Of a stretch of 20,336 nt of DNA, positions 18,401-20,336 are shown piece after piece. Source of the stretch: Pseudomonadota bacterium (GTDB lineage Bacteria; Myxococcota; Myxococcia; Myxococcales; Anaeromyxobacteraceae); contig JAEYZK010000171.1 in assembly GCA_023428085.1 (NCBI GenBank), positions 1 to 20,336 on the forward strand. The letters run 5' to 3'. Below the pieces are notes generated by a model. It had not been told where the DNA came from. It saw nothing but the letters and a program-made list of their open reading frames with translations, and ran no database searches. Within the stretch, counting starts at the first letter, position 1; each line of letters begins with the position of its first letter. The translations under genes were made by a program, and so were the position numbers.

Positions 18401-18964
18401 TACTTCTCAGACCTGGGCATCGACGTGACCGGCGGCGCCATCTCTGCGACTGACCCGGAGACGAAGGCGGTCTCGCAAGGATCGGCTGCGATGGCCCTCA
18501 TCCGCAAGGAGAAGCGGTTGACGGCCGTGTTCCAGTATGCGAGCCGCAAGTGCGACGAGTACAATCACGCGCAGGCGCGACTCGCCTACAAGCGCTATTA
18601 CCTCCCGGACAAGACCTTCACAGTGAAGGTCAAAGCCTCCGACCCCGATCACCCTGGACAGACGAAGACGATCACGCTCACAGGGAGGTACGGTGACGTG
18701 CTCCGGTCACAAGCAGGCAAGGTCGCCTGCGTAGACCGCGCCGTTCAGTTCGGGGAGAACAAGACGCCCGACGGCCAGAGCGGAGGTGCACCCGACACCT
18801 TCGCGAGAGCGTGCCAAAGCGTGGTCACGAAGCATCACTTGATCGATCCGACGGTGGCTGACATGGCGAACTACGAGATCGAGATTGTGAAGGCCCTGAA
18901 GAATCGTCATGAAGTTCTCGGCGACTCGAGCCTGACCCAACCCTCCCCCGTGAGCGAGGCCTGA
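15467..18964 (+). CDS. Multidomain peptidoglycan hydrolase, probable T6SS cargo effector
   Basis: This 1165-aa protein has no signal peptide, as expected for T6SS delivery. Residues about 9-75 are a peptidoglycan-binding domain (LKNGDSGEDVYELQVRL, CDGTFDANTEAALKRF). An M15 D,D-carboxypeptidase-like domain follows: NGYRCNRDYLR, then H216 and D222 in GNHVGCAVDFH, and H289 in TWVHLDS. The H-to-D spacing is one residue shorter than usual. Residues about 345-490 are M23-like: H359 and H363 (WHGGVHL), H419 (YMHLG) and H485 (LLHWEIF). Here the usual Asp is His and the first His of HxH is Leu483, so activity is doubtful. A middle alpha/beta region, a Pro-rich linker and a Lys-rich helix lead to a C-terminal domain with E930 in SAHEGKLDSINTYDTGYIS and GFIQFA, which looks like a lysozyme/transglycosylase active-site region. 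It lies after vgrG and the LysM gene. Confidence 0.85.
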   Translation: MADEYGSRTLKNGDSGEDVYELQVRLVAFAAKDKPVPCDGTFDANTEAALKRFCKLFALPEQAAADSRVYSALQDWAREMKPTMQAFLDGYKCRCQAATGSTLTKMNDFWTAHVKGKLPLLSGGSADGPTCTGFGNGLKEVALGEKDPPWTYAGKKAQPENPGISKTLFWAVMGLLKIYETDEKVPKIDVHNGYRCNRDYLRVKYTVNNTAAMGNHVGCAVDFHLVAPSGVSARSYTQAHLAAYSQGAVKHCNNIRDDLQTFGVAETLQATPRNRLRLEPRNLATTWVHLDSTVYEKQVYVRTVEEAMSPEFTPGFYALPLDVGHGIELTAQTVTGVYRHIEKEFAGGYFPVGGNTVWHGGVHLRHARSPDVHACMGGTLIAARLPDDPAKADGHYGSHNFILLQHTRETKTFFSLYMHLGRLPLRAGHDALKRFRWIEKAGGQQLLDKLRGGDVVKVGCEVKGGDPLWVVGEYGSVLSRAQLLHWEIFSAENLLDAPPPADPPLEGATGWSTDNRILVQAIARIGEGHAYVDDAVKFVVTHCSFKDAPEDQYKPVRWLIESMDKAFSKQFDDQGLKLELKIPAELAGKTIRVWAFMHAKSDKVALDVRVAPGKRQKWIVAEDRDGNFNVDSDTILRLFPRDVVESDDLLSTNELVAFYRNNPKEAVEKLRFAVCKFTSEWGVSNLDAAVNALKGRGFFSYGLKEKLAPYMFWKEARSAGVELPASPLTWHYHPVKLLETFCPAAAPAPEPKPAPVAASPSGWTVTSQVVENEARAMAKLHIWKRALKKGIKKEKAKAAALRQVSNAEISEIQTWVTKYEEHEKWRVSKAGNEPTDPGPQPAKATTLAGTDAPSDTHEKPTEYEVTSPDGMKFKYEDHVYAEYTIFDDGVGDAGTLGGLAKMTSVFQGAGIQAPDAQTAQKVLAVVSAHEGKLDSINTYDTGYISAGFIQFAAMHDGTGSLASVLTDMKTAAPATFKTYFSDLGIDVTGGAISATDPETKAVSQGSAAMALIRKEKRLTAVFQYASRKCDEYNHAQARLAYKRYYLPDKTFTVKVKASDPDHPGQTKTITLTGRYGDVLRSQAGKVACVDRAVQFGENKTPDGQSGGAPDTFARACQSVVTKHHLIDPTVADMANYEIEIVKALKNRHEVLGDSSLTQPSPVSEA

Positions 18965-18965
18965 C

Positions 18966-19907
18966 ATGAAAGCCTTCTGGACCATCTTCATGAGCTTCAT
19001 TTGGCTGCCCGCTGCCATGGCAATCGACCGAGAGGATCCAAGCGGCGCGTACCAGTTCGGTGCGGCCGATTTCTCCGTGATGATCGCCGGGAACAGGGCG
19101 GCCGCGTTCTACTGGGGCGACAACCTGAACGAGGCGGACCGAAGCTGCGCGTGCGCCTACACGTTCGTGAAGACGACCCAGGGTCGGTGGAAGTCCACCG
19201 CGCACGAGGCCGTGTACATGAGCCTCGACGAGAAGGGGCTCGCGATCCACGACAGCGAGCTCGGTTGCTGCGGGTCCGGCGTGGGAAGTCCTGTGGCGCG
19301 GTACTCCGAAGGCAGGACCCCGGAGACTTGTCAGGTCACCGGCAAGAACGTTCCGCAGATCCAGCCGGGAACCACTGTGCGAGGTGTCACGGTCCCGGAC
19401 TGGGCCGGCTTCGAAGACACCCCGGGAGACGACCTTCAGCCCAAGCACATGGTTCGTGCGCCGGTGGACGGATCAGAGCAGTTGTTTATCGTTCCCGACT
19501 CCGAGCTGCGCTGTGAAAGCTCGAAGCGCCGCCCCACGCTGGAAGAGGCGCACGCCTCCGCGCTCGCCCTCTTCAAGGCAGGCAAGCCGCTCGAGGCGGC
19601 CTTCGCCCTCCGGAAAGGGACCGGCCCCAAGCCCTGGACGATCACCCAGGACAACCTGGTCGCGTTCAACGACTTTGGATTCTTCCTCGAACAGGCCAAG
19701 AGCCATCGAGAGGCCGTCGAGGTGCTCGGCCTCGTGATCGCCGCCTTCCCGGACAGGGCCGTCGCCCACCTGAACCTCGCCGACGCGTACGCAGGCCTCG
19801 GCGATGCAGGCAAGGCGAAGGCGGCCTACAAGCGCTACGTCGAGCTGATGGAGAGAAGCGGCAAGGGGAAGATCCCCGAGCGCGTGAGGAAGCTCGTGCA
19901 GGAGTGA
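18966..19907 (+). CDS. Exported TPR-containing protein, probable immunity protein of the peptidoglycan hydrolase
   Basis: This 313-aa protein starts 1 nt after the hydrolase stop. The N-terminus is a signal peptide (MKAFWTIFMSFIWLPAAMA), so the protein should be periplasmic, where a wall-degrading toxin would act. The first domain (about 20-190) has several Cys residues (RSCACAYTF, LGCCGSG, TCQV, LRCESS) that could form disulfides. Residues about 230-300 look like two tetratricopeptide repeats (AFNDFGFFLEQAKSHREAVEVL and the helix pair around AHLNLADAYAGLGDAGKAKAAY). I do not recognise the N-terminal domain. Export, tight coupling to the effector and position in the cassette make it the best immunity candidate; binding to the effector is not shown. 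Confidence 0.85.
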   Translation: MKAFWTIFMSFIWLPAAMAIDREDPSGAYQFGAADFSVMIAGNRAAAFYWGDNLNEADRSCACAYTFVKTTQGRWKSTAHEAVYMSLDEKGLAIHDSELGCCGSGVGSPVARYSEGRTPETCQVTGKNVPQIQPGTTVRGVTVPDWAGFEDTPGDDLQPKHMVRAPVDGSEQLFIVPDSELRCESSKRRPTLEEAHASALALFKAGKPLEAAFALRKGTGPKPWTITQDNLVAFNDFGFFLEQAKSHREAVEVLGLVIAAFPDRAVAHLNLADAYAGLGDAGKAKAAYKRYVELMERSGKGKIPERVRKLVQE

Positions 19908-19927
19908 GCAGGCCGCGGAGCAAGCGC

Positions 19928-20224
19928 ATGAGCCAGCTCCCCCGCACCTGTGTCGCGCTGGTCCTGCTCCTGACATGCCGCCTGGCGGCCGCTGCGACGA
20001 TCACCGGGAGACTCGACCTCGATGCCCTGCCGGACACGCTCACCTACGGCGCCCCGGACGAGGAAGGCACCGTCACGCTGACGATCACGCTGGCCACGGC
20101 CGACGGGAAAGGCCGCACGCTCGTCCGGAGGCACGCCGCCTCCGAGGGGCACATGAGCGTCCGATCCACTGTAGTGTCCACCCTCTGTCAAGACAGTGCC
20201 GCCGGCGGAAATCGGGTTGGATGA
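19928..20224 (+). pseudogene. Exported small protein gene interrupted by an insertion sequence
   Basis: Translation from ATG 19928 is supported by GGAG at 19917-19920, 7 nt upstream; a GTG at 19904 overlapping the previous stop is an alternative. A signal peptide is clear (MSQLPRTCVALVLLLTCRLAAA), followed by a strand-rich mature part (ATITGRLDLDALPDTLTYG, GTVTLTITLATADGKG). From about codon 81 (position 20170) the sequence becomes the end of an insertion sequence, so the last ~17 codons up to the TGA at 20222 are not original. Only about 81 native residues remain here; the rest should lie beyond the element. Family unknown. It is the last gene of the hydrolase cassette and could be another periplasmic accessory or immunity gene. 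Confidence 0.65.
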
Positions 20225-20336
20225 GCGGCACTGGTGGTGGTGAAGTCGGCTACGCAGCCTCCTCGACGACGAGCCCGAGCTTCTCGGCTCGGTACTCCGC
20301 TGGCGTCTTCCATCCCAGCGCCTGATGCGGGCGCTC
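20170..20336 (-). mobile_element. End of an IS3/IS481-type insertion sequence (partial)
   Basis: The element enters from the right edge with its transposase on the minus strand. The likely terminus begins TGTAGTGTCCACC at 20170, the first base after the reading frame of the interrupted gene stops looking native, and TG..CA-type ends are common in IS3 elements. CTGTC AA GACAG (20185-20196) forms a small palindrome within the end. Between the terminus and the transposase stop there are about 80 non-coding bases. The other end, the inverted repeat partner and the target duplication are outside the window. Confidence 0.7.
20250..20336 (-). CDS. IS3/IS481-type transposase, C-terminal 28 codons (partial)
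   Basis: Read on the minus strand, the last 87 bases encode ERPHQALGWKTPAEYR followed by AEKLGLVVEEAA and a TAG stop (complement of 20250-20252). The RPHQALGWKTPAEY block is the hallmark end of the rve integrase-core transposases of the IS3 and IS481 families. The rest of the gene, including the DDE residues, lies beyond the window edge. The family is clear; IS3 versus IS481 cannot be decided from this fragment. Confidence 0.88.
   Translation of the reverse strand, partial: ERPHQALGWKTPAEYRAEKLGLVVEEAA

Overview
The window is about 70% GC, with dense forward-strand coding, strong G/C third-position bias and long spurious open frames on the other strand. This base use and the gene content fit a high-GC deltaproteobacterium (Myxococcota, perhaps Anaeromyxobacter-like). 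That assignment is inference, since no rRNA or other marker is present.

Region 1 (1-4706) is a conserved stress operon: prkA (5' end missing), a YeaH/YhbH DUF444 gene and a SpoVR/YcgB gene. Two hairpins with mutually complementary 13-nt loops lie between prkA and the DUF444 gene. Region 2 (4707-4994) has no gene that I can support and carries a run of six short GC-rich hairpins. Region 3 (4995-6308) is an M23 (LytM/MepM-like) envelope peptidase with an N-terminal membrane segment.

Region 4 (6410 to about 20169) is a type VI secretion system (T6SS) vgrG island: effectors and probable immunity or accessory genes, but no Hcp, PAAR, sheath or membrane-complex genes in the window. It has two cassettes. 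Cassette A begins with a 1143-aa VgrG whose extra C-terminal ~380 residues end in what looks like a caspase/CHAT-type (clan CD) cysteine protease, with an HGSHG motif and an LDCCLAG motif. Tightly coupled small genes follow, including a tandem duplication of a secreted-protein gene plus PepSY-like gene; one copy of the latter has shrunk to 35 codons. Cassette B is an ordinary 748-aa VgrG, a LysM-containing protein (candidate adaptor), a 1165-aa multidomain peptidoglycan hydrolase (peptidoglycan-binding, M15-like, M23-like and probable lysozyme-like domains), and, 1 nt later, an exported TPR protein that is the best immunity candidate.

Region 5 (about 19928-20336) is a small exported-protein gene cut off by the end of an insertion sequence. 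The last 28 codons of its IS3/IS481-type transposase run off the window on the minus strand.

Working model (inference): both VgrGs are spike proteins that carry toxins into rival cells. VgrG-A has a fused protease, and VgrG-B carries the wall-degrading enzyme through the LysM protein. The small downstream genes protect the producer.
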